A stretch of DNA of 64,000 nucleotides, from assembly GCA_964590435.1 (NCBI GenBank), contig CAZPWT010000046.1, positions 84,464 to 148,463 of the forward strand, written 5' to 3'. Below, piece by piece: positions 10,301 to 21,379 of this stretch. The DNA is from WSZJ01 sp964590435 (GTDB lineage Bacteria > Planctomycetota > MHYJ01 > WSZJ01). A program made the translations under genes and the position numbers. A model generated the notes under the pieces. The model searched no databases. It saw nothing but the letters and a program-made list of their open reading frames with translations, and was not told the DNA's origin. Position 1 is the stretch's first letter. The number at the start of each line of letters is the position of its first letter.

Positions 10301-10651
10301 GCCCTTCGCGACGTCGCGGGCATGCTTCGCTCGTTCCACTATGCCGCTTGGGCGGCGATCTCGCTCCGCGAGTCGGGCGCGGACCTGTCCCCGGAGCGCA
10401 CGGGCGACCTGGAGGCAGGCGCCAGGCTCTGGTACGCGTGGGTCGGCTCCGCGTTCCTGAAGGCCTACCTGGAACGCTCGGGCCAGGCCTTGTTCCTGCC
10501 CCGGTCGCGCGAGGACCTGGCGATCTTCCTCGAGGCCCTCGTGATGGAGAAGGCGGTGTACGAGCTGGGCTACGAGCTGAACAACCGGCCGGACTGGGTG
10601 AAGGTTCCGCTTCTCGGGATCCAGCAGCTCCTCGACCAGGAGGCCAGGTGA
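7304..10651 (+). CDS. treS: Trehalose synthase/maltokinase fusion (TreS-Mak)
   Basis: This 1115-residue protein joins two enzymes. Residues 1 to about 560 form TreS (GH13_16), which interconverts trehalose and maltose: nucleophile in GMRLDAV (Asp near 210), acid/base in LLAEANQW (Glu near 252), and RNHDELTLEM near 318. Residues from about 570 resemble maltokinase (Pep2/Mak), which makes maltose 1-phosphate for GlgE, with the kinase loop IHGDYHLGQ near 965 and DFEGEP near 986. Such fusions are known in other bacteria. The TGA stop overlaps the GTG of glgB (GTGA). The fusion places trehalose isomerisation and phosphorylation on one polypeptide between glgE and glgB, as expected for the GlgE pathway. 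Confidence 0.95.
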   Translation: MKTPPYQGPQDPLWYKDAIVYELHVRAFHDSNGDGVGDFAGLVEKLDYLQDLGVNTLWLLPFYPSPLKDDGYDIADHFGINPTYGTMTDFKVFLREAHRRGLRVITELVLNHTSDQHPWFKRARRAPKGSRHRDFYVWADKPDRYVGARIIFKDFEKSNWEWDAVAGAHYWHRFYSHQPDLNFDSPDVQRALLQVVDFWFGLGVDGMRLDAVPYLYEREGTSCENLPETHAFLRTLRTHVDRRWKNRMLLAEANQWPEESAAYFGNGDMCQMAFHFPIMPRMFMSVYMEDRFPIVDILQQTPAIPENCQWALFLRNHDELTLEMVTDEERDYMYRVYANDPQARINLGIRRRLVPLLQNNRRKIELLNGLLFSLPGTPVIYYGDEIGMGDNIYLGDRNSVRTPMHWSSDRNAGFSRANPQRLFLPVVTDPEYHFEAVNVEAQRNNPHSLFWWMKRLMALSRKYRAFGRGSMEMLTPDNPKVLSFVRRTSEETILVVANLSRFVQHTMLDLSGFRGRTPVEMFGRTEFPKVTDQPYPFILGPHAFYWFLLEPTRVADTTIRRAPKQPQAIQIQGEDWRAAAMEQHRKALESAIAAWLPSRRWFSGKARLLKSVSIVQDVVMELPGSDAMLAMVQCDFVEGPSQKYSLFIAWAKGEQAAKLSAEAPQAVIVRAMLGEVEGVLYDPVHDPAFCSGLLDAIDQRRRFSTNGLRLSAIRVLPLRGLSGGGSEPPAPSVARGEQSNTCIVYGDRFVLKLLRRVEAGVNPDLEIPRFLAKKTEFSNVPPIVGLLDFRGTEGEPATVGIMTRYVPNQGDGWTYTMDALSRYYEAILSRPALPTASIPRAQPLQLANQPPPGPEVLQLFGPFLEIARLLGQRTAELHLALSSDAESPDFAPEPFTPFYLRGLQQSMRNGVAHVFPTLRQRLKDLPEADRAIAEKVLNARESVLDRLASFARRPIDASRIRIHGDYHLGQVLFTGKDFVIFDFEGEPARSLGERRLKRSALRDVAGMLRSFHYAAWAAISLRESGADLSPERTGDLEAGARLWYAWVGSAFLKAYLERSGQALFLPRSREDLAIFLEALVMEKAVYELGYELNNRPDWVKVPLLGIQQLLDQEAR

Positions 10652-12561
10652 TCGCCGGCACCGTGAAACATGACGCCACGCTGCTCGGCGAACAGGACCT
10701 GCACCTGTTCAACGAAGGGACGCACTGCCGGCTGTACGAGAAGCTCGGTGCCGTCATGCGCGAAGGCGGCACCTTCTTTGCCGTCTGGGCCCCGGGAGCC
10801 TCCCGGGTCTCCGTGATCGGCGACTTCAACTCCTGGACGCCCGGGCTCCACCCGTTGCAGGCCCGGGGGAGTTCCGGCATCTGGGAGGGTTTCGTCCCGG
10901 GCGTCGGCGAGCATGCGCTCTACAAGTTCCACGTCGCTTCCGAAAGCTCGGGCTGGAGCGCGGAGAAGGCGGATCCGTTCGGGGCCATGCACGAGCAGCA
11001 CCCCGGGACGGCCTCCATCGTCCGCGGGCTCGACTACGCCTGGGGAGATTCCGCGTGGATGAAGGAACGCAAACGGAGGAACGCGCTCGACGCCCCGATC
11101 TCGATCTACGAGGTCCACCTCGGGTCGTGGCAGCGCGATCCCGCGTCGGCCGGGAGGCTGTTGACCTACCGTGAGATCGCCGGGCCCCTGGCCGACTACT
11201 GCCGCAAGATGGCCTTCACCCATGTGGAACTGCTGCCTGTCATGGAGCACCCGTTCTACGGGTCATGGGGATACCAGACGACCGGCTACTTCGCCCCGAC
11301 CTCCCGGTACGGGACGCCGCAGGAGTTCATGTACCTCGTCGACACCCTCCACCAGGCCGGCGTCGGCGTGATCCTGGACTGGGTCCCTTCCCACTTTCCC
11401 AACGACCCCCACGGCCTCGCGCGCTTCGACGGCACCCATCTCTACGAGCACGCCGACCTTCGCCAGGGATTCCATCCCGACTGGAAGACCTGCATCTTCA
11501 ATTACGGACGCCACGAGGTCCGCAGCTTCCTGCTGTCGAGCGCCGTCTTCTGGCTCGACCGGTACCACGCCGATGGACTTCGCGTGGATGCCGTCGCCTC
11601 CATGCTCTACCTCGACTACTCGCGGAAGGAGGGGGAGTGGATTCCCAACGCCCTGGGCGGCCGGGAGAACCTCGAGGCCGTGAGCTTCCTCCGCCAGCTC
11701 AACGAAACCGCGTACCGCCTCTTCCCAGGCATACAGATGTACGCGGAGGAGTCGACGTCGTGGCCCATGGTCTCCCGCCCCGTCAGCTCCGGGGGGCTTG
11801 GTTTCGGCCTGAAGTGGGACATGGGCTGGATGCACGACACGCTTGAGTACATGTCGCTCGACCCCGTTCACCGCCGGTACCGGCACAACCGCCTGACGTT
11901 CCGCAGCCTCTATGCCGGCAGCGAGAATTTCGTGCTGCCGCTGTCCCACGACGAGGTCGTGCACGGGAAGAATTCGCTGCTGGGCCGGATGCCCGGCGAC
12001 GACTGGCAGAAGTTCGCGAACCTGCGGCTCCTCTACTCGTGGATGTTCGGGCAACCCGGCAAGAAGCTCCTGTTCATGGGTGCGGGACTGGCGCAGCGAC
12101 CGGAATGGAATCATGACGCGAGCCTGGAGTGGCACGTGCTGATGCACCCGGCGCACGACGGGATTCGTCGCTGCCTGGAGGATCTGAACCGTCTCTATCG
12201 CGGCGAGCGTTCCCTGCACGAGATGGACACCGACCCACAGGGCTTCTCGTGGATCGACTGCAGCGACGCAGACCAGAGCGTCGTGAGCTTCCGTCGGCTT
12301 TCGCGAACGCCCGGCGACGAGATCGTCGCCGTCTTCAACTTCACCCCCGTTCCGCGCGGGAACTACCGGGTCGGCGTCCCGTTGCCGGGCCGGTGGCGCG
12401 AGATCTTCAACAGCGACGGGGTCGAGTATGGAGGAAGCGGGGTCGGCAACCATGGGGCCGCGGTGGCGGAGGCCGTCCCGATGCACGGGCACAGTTCGTC
12501 GCTGAACCTGACGCTGCCACCGCTCGGGGCCCTGTTCTTCGTGCCGGGGGGTGACCCTTGA
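10648..12561 (+). CDS. glgB: 1,4-alpha-glucan branching enzyme
   Basis: GlgB introduces alpha-1,6 branches into glucan. The 637-residue product has an N-terminal CBM48 module (FFAVWAPGASRVSVIGDFN) followed by a GH13_9 barrel with VELLPVMEHP, the nucleophile in GLRVDAV (Asp near 314), the acid/base in MYAEES (Glu near 367) and LPLSHDEVVHGK. The open frame extends further upstream, but GTG 10648 is chosen because it overlaps the treS stop (GTGA) and gives the usual family length. Its stop (TGA at 12559-12561) in turn overlaps a TTG that could start a small ORF. Confidence 0.95.
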   Translation: MIAGTVKHDATLLGEQDLHLFNEGTHCRLYEKLGAVMREGGTFFAVWAPGASRVSVIGDFNSWTPGLHPLQARGSSGIWEGFVPGVGEHALYKFHVASESSGWSAEKADPFGAMHEQHPGTASIVRGLDYAWGDSAWMKERKRRNALDAPISIYEVHLGSWQRDPASAGRLLTYREIAGPLADYCRKMAFTHVELLPVMEHPFYGSWGYQTTGYFAPTSRYGTPQEFMYLVDTLHQAGVGVILDWVPSHFPNDPHGLARFDGTHLYEHADLRQGFHPDWKTCIFNYGRHEVRSFLLSSAVFWLDRYHADGLRVDAVASMLYLDYSRKEGEWIPNALGGRENLEAVSFLRQLNETAYRLFPGIQMYAEESTSWPMVSRPVSSGGLGFGLKWDMGWMHDTLEYMSLDPVHRRYRHNRLTFRSLYAGSENFVLPLSHDEVVHGKNSLLGRMPGDDWQKFANLRLLYSWMFGQPGKKLLFMGAGLAQRPEWNHDASLEWHVLMHPAHDGIRRCLEDLNRLYRGERSLHEMDTDPQGFSWIDCSDADQSVVSFRRLSRTPGDEIVAVFNFTPVPRGNYRVGVPLPGRWREIFNSDGVEYGGSGVGNHGAAVAEAVPMHGHSSSLNLTLPPLGALFFVPGGDP

Positions 12562-12737
12562 AGCCCGGCGGCAACTCGTCGCCGCGCCCGGGGCACCAGC
12601 GGGCGACGTCCGGCCCCGACGCCGACGGGCGCGACCCCGCCCCGTCCGCAGGGACTTTCCGCACGACCGTCGCCGACGTCGTCGGCGTCGACTCCGCCCT
12701 TGGACTCGCCCTCGCAATGGAGCCACCCCTGCGATGA
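12558..12737 (+). CDS. Possible 59-residue small ORF linking glgB and treZ
   Basis: A TTG at 12558 overlaps the glgB stop (TTGA). The frame stays open for 59 codons until a TGA at 12735-12737 that overlaps the treZ ATG (ATGA). GGGGGTG lies a few bases before the TTG. The next gene pair, treZ-glgX, uses the same TTGA junction, so TTG starts occur in this operon. The predicted peptide is Pro/Gly/Asp-rich in its first half, with a short hydrophobic stretch (VVGVDSALGLALA) near the end. I recognise no family. It may be a real small protein, or an artefact of GC-rich DNA that merely spaces glgB from treZ; without it that gap would be 172 bases in an otherwise overlapping operon. Confidence 0.4.
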   Translation: MKPGGNSSPRPGHQRATSGPDADGRDPAPSAGTFRTTVADVVGVDSALGLALAMEPPLR

Positions 12738-14538
12738 ATACTCCTCACCTGCACGGAGCCACCCCTCTCGGGGGTGGAAGATGCCGTTTCGAGGTCTGGG
12801 CCCCCGGCAAGCGGGTCGAACTGGTCCTGGCGGACCGCACGGTCCCGCTCTTGCCGCAGGACCGCGGCTGGCACTCGGCCGACGCCGACCGCGTTCCCCC
12901 GGGTTCCCGCTACTCGCTCCGCGTCGACGGGGCCAAGCCGATTCCCGACCCCGCGTCACGCTTCCAGCCCGAAGGGATCCACGGCCCTTCTGAGGTCGTC
13001 GATCCGACGCACGCGTGGACGGACGGCTCGTGGAAGGGCCTTCCGCTTGCCGGGCTTGTCCTGTGCGAAATCCACATCGGAACCTTCACCGCCGAGGGGA
13101 CCTTCGACGCGGCGATCGCGGATCTCGGCAGGCTTCGCGAGACGGGATTCACGGGGGTGGAACTCATGCCCGTCGCCCAGTTCCCCGGTGGCCGCAACTG
13201 GGGATACGACGGTGCCGCGCCGTTCGCGGTGCAGGACACCTACGGGGGGCCCCCGGGCCTGAGGCGGTTCGTCGACGCATGCCACTCGCATGGCCTGGCG
13301 GTCGTGATGGACGTCGTCTACAACCACCTGGGCCCGGAGGGGAATTACCTCTGGGGCCTCGCGCCGTACTTCACCGACCGGTACCGCACGCCGTGGGGGG
13401 CCGCCCTGAACTTCGACGGGCCGTGGTCCGACGAGGTCAGGCGGTACTTCGTCGAGAACGCGCTGATGTGGGTCCGGGATTTCCATGTCGACGCCCTGCG
13501 TCTCGACGCGGTCCACGCCATCGTCGACGTCTCGGCGCGGCCATTCGTGGAGGAACTGGCGTCTGAAGTGCACGCGGAAGCGCGAAGGCTCGGGCGGCAG
13601 GTACACGTGATCGCGGAGTGCGACCGCAACGACCCGCGGCTGGTGCTTCCGCAATCGAAGGGCGGGAACGGTCTCGACGCAGTCTGGAACGACGACTTCC
13701 ACCACGTGCTGCACGTGCTGCTCACCGGCGAGAAGCAGGGGTATTACCGGGATTTCGGGGGCGTGCGCCAGCTCGCGGAGGCGATCTCCCGCGGATTCGT
13801 CTATACCGGGCAATTCTCGGAATTTCGGGGTCGACGGCACGGCGCCTCGCCGGACGGCGTCGGGGCGGGCCAGCTCGTCGTGTGCGCGCAGAATCACGAC
13901 CAGGTCGGCAACCGGATGCTCGGCGAACGCCTCTCCAGCCTCGTGGGTCTCGACAAGCAGAAGCTCGCGGCCGCGACCGTCCTGCTGTCACCCGGGATCC
14001 CGCTTCTGTTCATGGGCGAGGAGTACGGGGAGACCGCCCCCTTCCAGTACTTCGTGAGCCACGGCGATCCGGCGCTGGCCGAAGCGGTCCGCCGCGGCAG
14101 GCGGGAGGAATTCGCGGCCATCCGCGAGCTCGGGGAGCCGCCCGACCCGCTGGACCCAGCGACCTTCTCCCGCTCCCGCCTTGACCGTGGCAGGATCGCT
14201 TTCCCCATCCACCGCGCGCTCCTCGACTTCACACGCGCCCTTCTCGCCGCCCGGAGCGACCTGGCGGCCCTCAGGGATCCGGGCTCGCCGCTCGAGACCT
14301 GGGTTGATGGGGAACGGAACACCCTGATCGTCTGTCGCGGCTCGGGCGCCGACCGGGTGCTCCTCATCTACAACTTCTCCCCGCAGGAGCAGGAGCTCAA
14401 ACCACCCGATTCCTGCACCCCCTGGAACCGGGTGCTCTACTCCGCGGACGAGAAATGGGGAGGTCCCGGCCCGGCGCAGGAGCTTCCCGCGACCTCGTTC
14501 CGGTTGCGGCCGTTCAGCTTCCAGCTCTGGAGGGTCTC

Positions 14539-14542
<4 letters not shown>
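12734..14542 (+). CDS. treZ: Maltooligosyl trehalose trehalohydrolase
   Basis: TreZ (GH13_10) cleaves the alpha-1,4 bond next to the trehalose end of maltooligosyl trehalose, releasing free trehalose. The 602-residue product has a short N-terminal CBM48-like domain (CRFEVWAPGKRVELVL), then VELMPVAQFPG, the nucleophile in ALRLDAVHAI (Asp near 258), the acid/base in VIAECDRNDPR (Glu near 295) and QNHDQVGNRMLGER. ATG 12734 is chosen over an upstream in-frame start because the extra residues would be an Arg/Pro-rich string with no family match. The stop overlaps the TTG of glgX (TTGA). Confidence 0.95.
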
Positions 14543-16656
<2,114 letters not shown>

Positions 16657-16697
16657 CCCGGGCGGGCCGGTTCGCGTGCGGTGATGCTGCGGGGGAC

Positions 16698-16717
16698 CGG
16701 CGGGGGTTCTTCCGCCG
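16698..16717 (+). terminator. Weak hairpin downstream of glgX
   Basis: CGGCGG and CCGCCG can pair around an 8-base loop, about 40 bases after the glgX stop. There is no following T-run, so this is only a possible end of the operon. The rest of the 185-base gap to the antiporter gene shows nothing clear. Confidence 0.2.
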
Positions 16718-16841
16718 TCGACTCGCGCCTGTGGAGGGGTGGGGGCGACGCGGCGACGGTCTCGCTCGCCGTGAACCTGAAATGAGCATAAGATGCGCCG
16801 CCGCGATTCGGGACCAATGAACCCGTGAAGAAGGAAGACGC

Positions 16842-18722
16842 TTGAGTTCAAGCCTGGCCGTCACACACCTGCTCGTTGTTGCCCTCGTGGCGGGAATGCT
16901 GGGCCAGGTGCTGAGCGCGTTCTCCCGCCTCCCGAGCATCATTTTTCTCCTCGGGATCGGCGTTGCCCTGGGCCCGGACGGCCTCGGTCTCATCGATCCC
17001 CATACGCTGGGGTCCGGCCTCGAGGTGCTCGTTCGGCTCGGCGTCGCGCTGATCCTCTTCGAGGGAGGACTCACCCTGCGCCTTCGCGACGTCGCGAAGG
17101 TCCAGCGAAGCGTCCGGATGCTGATGACCGTCGGGGTGATGATCACGTTCGTCGGGGCGAGCGCCGCGGCGATCTTCATCGGCAAGCTCGAACCCCGGCA
17201 TGCCGCCGTGTTCGGGTCGCTTGTGACCGTGACCGGGCCGACGGTGATCAAGCCGATCCTGCGGCGGGTCCGCGTCCGCCCGGAGGTGAGCGCCATCCTG
17301 GAGGGGGAGGGCATCCTCGCAGACCCCATCGGGGCCATCTTCGCGGCCGTCTGCCTCGAGTACGCCCTCGCTCCCGGGGCCGGGATCGCCCATCGCGCCG
17401 GGGAGTTCTTCCTCCGCCTCGTCGTGGGCGGGGCGGCCGGCGCCGCCGTCGGGTTCGCGGCCGGGACCGTGCTTCGCGCCCACACGCCCGCCATCGAGCG
17501 CCTCAAGCCCCTCATCGTCCTGGCCTGCGCCCTCGGGGCCTACGGCGCCGCCGAGCTTTTCCGCCACGACGCCGGCATCATGGCCGCCGTCAGCGCGGGA
17601 CTGGCGATCCAGTGGGGCGTGCGCGCCCAGCACCGAGAACTCCGCGAGTTCAAGGAGCTCCTCTCCATCGCCGTCCTGTCCGTCCTGTTCGTCCTGCTCG
17701 CCGCCAATCTCCGCCGGGAGCGGATGGCCGCCGAGGGAATTCCCGGCCTCGTCATCGTGCTCCTCCTGGTCCTGGTCCTGCGCCCGCTCAACATCCTCGT
17801 CTGCACGGCCGGCGACCGGATCTCGTTCCGCGAGAAGATGTTCATCGCCTGGATCGGCCCCCGCGGCATCGTCGCGGCGTCCGTCGCCTCCCTGGGCGCC
17901 CTTCTCCTCGAGCGCTCCGGCGACCCCGCGGCCCACCGCGCAGAATCGCTGGTCTTCCTCACGATCGTCATGACCGTCCTTTTCCAGGGTCTCACGGCAT
18001 CCCCCGTCGCCCGGGCGCTGGACATCGTCGTCAAGGAAGCGCGCTCGATCGTGGTGATCGGAGGGAACAGGTTCGGCCGGCTCATCGCCGAGGGGTACCA
18101 GGCTTCCGGCAAACGCGTGACGATCGTCGACCGGAACCCCGTCCTCGTCGAGTCCGCCCTGGCCGCCGGGATCCGCGCCGTGTGCGGCGACGCAAGCGAC
18201 CGCGACACGCTGCTCCAGGCGAAACTGTCGGAAGCGGACATCCTCGTGGCGGTGACCGGGCGTTCCGCGGTGAACCAGGCGGTCGCCATGCTCGCTCTTC
18301 ATGATCACGACCTGCACGAGGTGTGGATCGCGCTCGAGGAAGCGGACCGGAACCGGCTTGACCCGGAGCTGGAGAGGGCGGGGGCCGAGCTGCTGTTCGG
18401 GCGGCCGATCCCGATCGACCGATGGTTGCAGGCGCTCGTCACGGGAACGGCGATCGTGGCCGAGCTCGAGATCGGCCCGGCCGGGGAGAACGCCCTGCCC
18501 CTGGGGAAAGACCCGCTTCCGCGGCAGTTCATCCCCGTGTTCGTGCACCGGGGCGGCAAGCAGGAGGTGGCCCGGTCGTCAACGCGCATCCTGAGGGGGG
18601 ACCGGCTGATTGTCGTCTGCCTGGCCGAGGACCTGGACGTGGTCAAGGCCGGGCTGGGGGCGCTGTCGGTCCGGGTGCTCCCGACGGGAACCAAACCCGC
18701 GGCGAAGGCAGGGACCTCTTAG
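16842..18722 (+). CDS. Monovalent cation:proton antiporter (CPA family) with C-terminal RCK/TrkA-N domain
   Basis: This 626-residue membrane protein has a membrane domain of about 390 residues with cation:proton antiporter features (LPSIIFLLGIGVALGPDG, LFEGGLTLRL, TGPTVIKPILRR, EGILADPIGAI). It is followed by a Rossmann RCK-N domain (IVVIGGNRFGRLIAEGYQ, then RAVCGDASDRDTLLQAKL) and a short RCK-C-like end. The family exchanges Na+ or K+ for protons, and RCK domains sense NAD(H), nucleotides or ions. The start is a TTG preceded by AAGGA. It converges with the sugar ABC operon, with only 18 bases between the two stops. The ion cannot be read from the sequence. Confidence 0.88.
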   Translation: MSSSLAVTHLLVVALVAGMLGQVLSAFSRLPSIIFLLGIGVALGPDGLGLIDPHTLGSGLEVLVRLGVALILFEGGLTLRLRDVAKVQRSVRMLMTVGVMITFVGASAAAIFIGKLEPRHAAVFGSLVTVTGPTVIKPILRRVRVRPEVSAILEGEGILADPIGAIFAAVCLEYALAPGAGIAHRAGEFFLRLVVGGAAGAAVGFAAGTVLRAHTPAIERLKPLIVLACALGAYGAAELFRHDAGIMAAVSAGLAIQWGVRAQHRELREFKELLSIAVLSVLFVLLAANLRRERMAAEGIPGLVIVLLLVLVLRPLNILVCTAGDRISFREKMFIAWIGPRGIVAASVASLGALLLERSGDPAAHRAESLVFLTIVMTVLFQGLTASPVARALDIVVKEARSIVVIGGNRFGRLIAEGYQASGKRVTIVDRNPVLVESALAAGIRAVCGDASDRDTLLQAKLSEADILVAVTGRSAVNQAVAMLALHDHDLHEVWIALEEADRNRLDPELERAGAELLFGRPIPIDRWLQALVTGTAIVAELEIGPAGENALPLGKDPLPRQFIPVFVHRGGKQEVARSSTRILRGDRLIVVCLAEDLDVVKAGLGALSVRVLPTGTKPAAKAGTS

Positions 18723-18740
18723 GGTTCCGCCCCGGCCGAC

Positions 18741-19736
18741 CTACTTCCCGCGGATCCTCCGGCCTGTCGCGTCGAACAGGTGGAACTTCGCCGGATTCAG
18801 CGCGAACCGCACGCGGGCGGGATACTCCACGTCCGCCCTGGCCATGGCCCGGATCTCGAGCGGCCCTTCCCGCACGGTCAGCAGGCGCTGGCTTCCGAGA
18901 AGCTCGGACGCGCTGACCGCGCCCTGCATGTCCCCCGAGCCGAGGAGAACGTCTTCCGGCCGGATGCCCAGTGTGACGGAGGGATCCTGGACCAGCGAGC
19001 CGGGGAGGAAGTTCATGCGCGGGGAGCCGACGAATCCGGCGACGAAGATGGTGGCGGGCGAACCGTACACGTCCGCCGGGGAGGCGGTCTGCTCGAGGGC
19101 GCCCGAGTGCATGACCGCCACGCGGTCCGACAGAGACATCGCCTCGGTCTGGTCGTGCGTCACGTAGACGACGGTCGAGCGGAGCGAGCGGAAGATGACC
19201 TTGAGCTCCGCCCGCGCGTTCTCCCGAAGCTGCGCGTCGAGATTCGAGAGGGGCTCGTCGAGGAGGAAGACCTTCGGATCGCGCACGAGCGCCCGGGCCA
19301 GGGCGACGCGCTGGCGCTCGCCCCCGGAAAGCTGGCGCGGCCTCCGGTCCAGGAGCTCCGAGAGCCCGAGCCGGCCCGCGGTCTCCGTCGCCTTGCCCGC
19401 GGCCTCGTCCCGGGATGACCCACGCAGCTTCAGGGGCACCGCGATGTTCTCCAGCACGGTCATGTGCGGATACAGGGCGTAGCTCTGGAACACCATCGCC
19501 ACGTCCCGGGCGCGCGGTTCAAGCCCGCCCACGTCCCGCCCGTCGATCTCGATCGTACCGGCGTCGGGGGCGTCAAGCCCCGCGATCAGGCGGAGCAGCG
19601 TGCTCTTCCCGCACCCCGACGGCCCGAGGACCGTCAGGATCTCGCCCTCGCCGACCTCGACGGAGACGTCCCTCACCACCGGGGCGCCCTTTCCCCAGGA
19701 CTTCCTCACGCCCGACAGCCGGAGCCGCGCGGTCAT
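18741..19736 (-). CDS. Sugar ABC importer ATP-binding subunit (MalK/UgpC/SugC type)
   Basis: The 331-residue ATPase energises a carbohydrate importer. It has Walker A (GPSGCGKST, near residues 38-46), the Q-loop (VFQSYALYPHMTV), the signature LSGGERQRVALARAL, Walker B (VFLLDEPLSNLDAQ) and the switch His (THDQTEAM). A C-terminal TOBE/MOI-type domain (LGIRPEDVLLG) is typical of the MalK/UgpC class. The start ATG overlaps the stop of the upstream permease (ATGA). The open frame extends far upstream, but that part is shadow of the permease gene. It is the last gene of the operon. Confidence 0.93.
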   Translation of the reverse strand: MTARLRLSGVRKSWGKGAPVVRDVSVEVGEGEILTVLGPSGCGKSTLLRLIAGLDAPDAGTIEIDGRDVGGLEPRARDVAMVFQSYALYPHMTVLENIAVPLKLRGSSRDEAAGKATETAGRLGLSELLDRRPRQLSGGERQRVALARALVRDPKVFLLDEPLSNLDAQLRENARAELKVIFRSLRSTVVYVTHDQTEAMSLSDRVAVMHSGALEQTASPADVYGSPATIFVAGFVGSPRMNFLPGSLVQDPSVTLGIRPEDVLLGSGDMQGAVSASELLGSQRLLTVREGPLEIRAMARADVEYPARVRFALNPAKFHLFDATGRRIRGK

Positions 19737-20551
19737 CCTTTCACCGCCCCGGCGCTGAGCCCGCGGACGATCCCCCGCTGGAACGACAGGACGGCCGCGA
19801 CGACGGGAAGCGTCGTGAGGACGACGGCGGCGGAGATGACGCCCCACGGCTGTTCGTAGAGGGAGGCGCCGGAGAGCATCGCGACGCCGACGGGGACGGT
19901 CCGGAGTTCGTCGCGGGTCAGGAAGGCGAGGGCGATGACGAACTCGTTCCAGGAGAAGATGAACAGGAGGATGGCGGTGGAGGCGATGGCCGGCGCGGAG
20001 ACGGGGAGGACGATCCGGAGGAGGGTGCCGGCGCGGGAGAAGCCGTCGATGCGTGCGGCGTCCTCGAGCTCGGAGGGGAATGAGCGGAAGAAGGACGCGA
20101 GGGACCAGACGGCGAAGGGGAGGTTGAGGGCGGCGTGGACGACGGAGAGGGCGAGGAGGGAGTTGACTGCGCCCGCGGCGCGGGCGGCGACAAACAGGGG
20201 GACCAGCAGGACCGCGGGCGGGAACAGGGCGAACGCGAGGATGACCTTCTCGATGAGGGCCGCCCCGCGAAGCCGGAACCGGGCGAGCGCCCACGCCGCC
20301 GGCCCTGCCGCCGCCAGGGCGATGAGCGTGGAGAGGGCGCCCACGGCGAAGCTGTTGAACATGTACCGGGCGAACGGGCGCTGGCGGAACACCTCGTGGA
20401 AATTCCCGAGGCCGGGGGAGTGGGGAAGCCAGGTCGGGGGAAAGCGGAAGAGCTCTTCCGACGGCTTGAACGCGGTGACGGCGGCCCAGAGGAAGGGGCC
20501 GAGGCTGAAGGCGGCCATTGCCGCCAGCGCGAGCGGGTGGAGTTTCCTCAC
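19733..20551 (-). CDS. Sugar ABC importer permease (MalG/SugB type)
   Basis: This is a 272-residue inner-membrane permease with about six predicted helices. The coupling EAA loop is clear (SELEDAARIDGFSRAGTLLRIVLP). The GTG start at 20551 overlaps the stop of the first permease (GTGA), and its own stop overlaps the ATPase ATG (ATGA), so the three genes are tightly coupled. The MalG-like end (QRGIVRGLSAGAVKG) fits a carbohydrate importer of the CUT1 class. Confidence 0.92.
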   Translation of the reverse strand: MRKLHPLALAAMAAFSLGPFLWAAVTAFKPSEELFRFPPTWLPHSPGLGNFHEVFRQRPFARYMFNSFAVGALSTLIALAAAGPAAWALARFRLRGAALIEKVILAFALFPPAVLLVPLFVAARAAGAVNSLLALSVVHAALNLPFAVWSLASFFRSFPSELEDAARIDGFSRAGTLLRIVLPVSAPAIASTAILLFIFSWNEFVIALAFLTRDELRTVPVGVAMLSGASLYEQPWGVISAAVVLTTLPVVAAVLSFQRGIVRGLSAGAVKG

Positions 20552-21378
20552 GCGGCCGTCCTTCCCCGCGCGACGGCGCCGAGCCCGAGCGCGGCGAAGA
20601 GCATGGCGGCCGCGGCGATGAGCGTGACCGCGGCACCGCGCGCGGGCTGGAGGTGGCGGAACACGCTGTCGTAGGCTTCGAGGGCGAGGGTGCGGGTCGA
20701 GTCGGCGGGGCCGCCGCCGGTCAGCACCCAGACCAGGTCGAAGATCCCGAGCGCCTGGATGAGGCGGAACGTGAGGGCGAGCGCGATTGCCGGGCGGAGG
20801 AGGGGCAGGGTGACGAGCGCAAAGCGGCGGACGGGACCCGCCCCGTCCAGCTCCATCGCTTCGTGCAGGTCCCTCGGGATCGACTGAAGCCCCGCGAGCA
20901 GGATCAGCGTCACGAACGGCGTCGTCTTCCAGACGTCGGCGATGATGCACGCGGCCATCGCGCTCCCGGGGCGGCCGAGCCAGGACACCGGGTGATCGAT
21001 CAGGCCGAGGGCCCGAGGGAGGTCGTTGGCGATGCCCCAGGAGTCGCTGAAGATCCACCGCCAGGACATGGCCATGACCGCGGTCGGGAGGGCCCACGGC
21101 AGGATGGCGACGGCGCGCGCGGCGCCGCGGCCCCGGAACTCGACGTTGAGCAGCAGGGCGAACGCGAGGCCCAGCGCGAGCTCGAGGGGGACGGAGACCG
21201 CCGCGAAGACCAGCGTGTTCCACGCGGCGCGGCGGACGTACGGGTCGGCCCAGGCGGCTCCCACCCCGCCGGCTCCCGACGCCAGCCCCGCCGCAAGGGG
21301 CCCGGCCACCACCAGGACGAGGAGAACCGCGGCCGGAGCCAGCCAGGCATAACCCGGATTGACACGCAGCATCCCCAT
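20548..21378 (-). CDS. Sugar ABC importer permease (MalF/SugA type)
   Basis: This is a 276-residue inner-membrane permease whose coupling loop reads DLHEAMELDGAGPVRRFALVTLPLL. The N-terminal hydrophobic stretch (WLAPAAVLLVLVVAGPL) and about six helices fit the MalF/SugA class. The ATG at 21378 comes one base after the stop of the binding-protein gene. It pairs with the second permease to form the heterodimeric channel of a CUT1 importer. Confidence 0.92.
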   Translation of the reverse strand: MGMLRVNPGYAWLAPAAVLLVLVVAGPLAAGLASGAGGVGAAWADPYVRRAAWNTLVFAAVSVPLELALGLAFALLLNVEFRGRGAARAVAILPWALPTAVMAMSWRWIFSDSWGIANDLPRALGLIDHPVSWLGRPGSAMAACIIADVWKTTPFVTLILLAGLQSIPRDLHEAMELDGAGPVRRFALVTLPLLRPAIALALTFRLIQALGIFDLVWVLTGGGPADSTRTLALEAYDSVFRHLQPARGAAVTLIAAAAMLFAALGLGAVARGRTAA

Positions 21379-21379
21379 G

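Noticed and set aside
7241..10339. 1032-codon minus-strand ORF opposite treS-mak
   Set aside because: It is antisense to a gene with complete catalytic motifs and has no recognisable protein signature.
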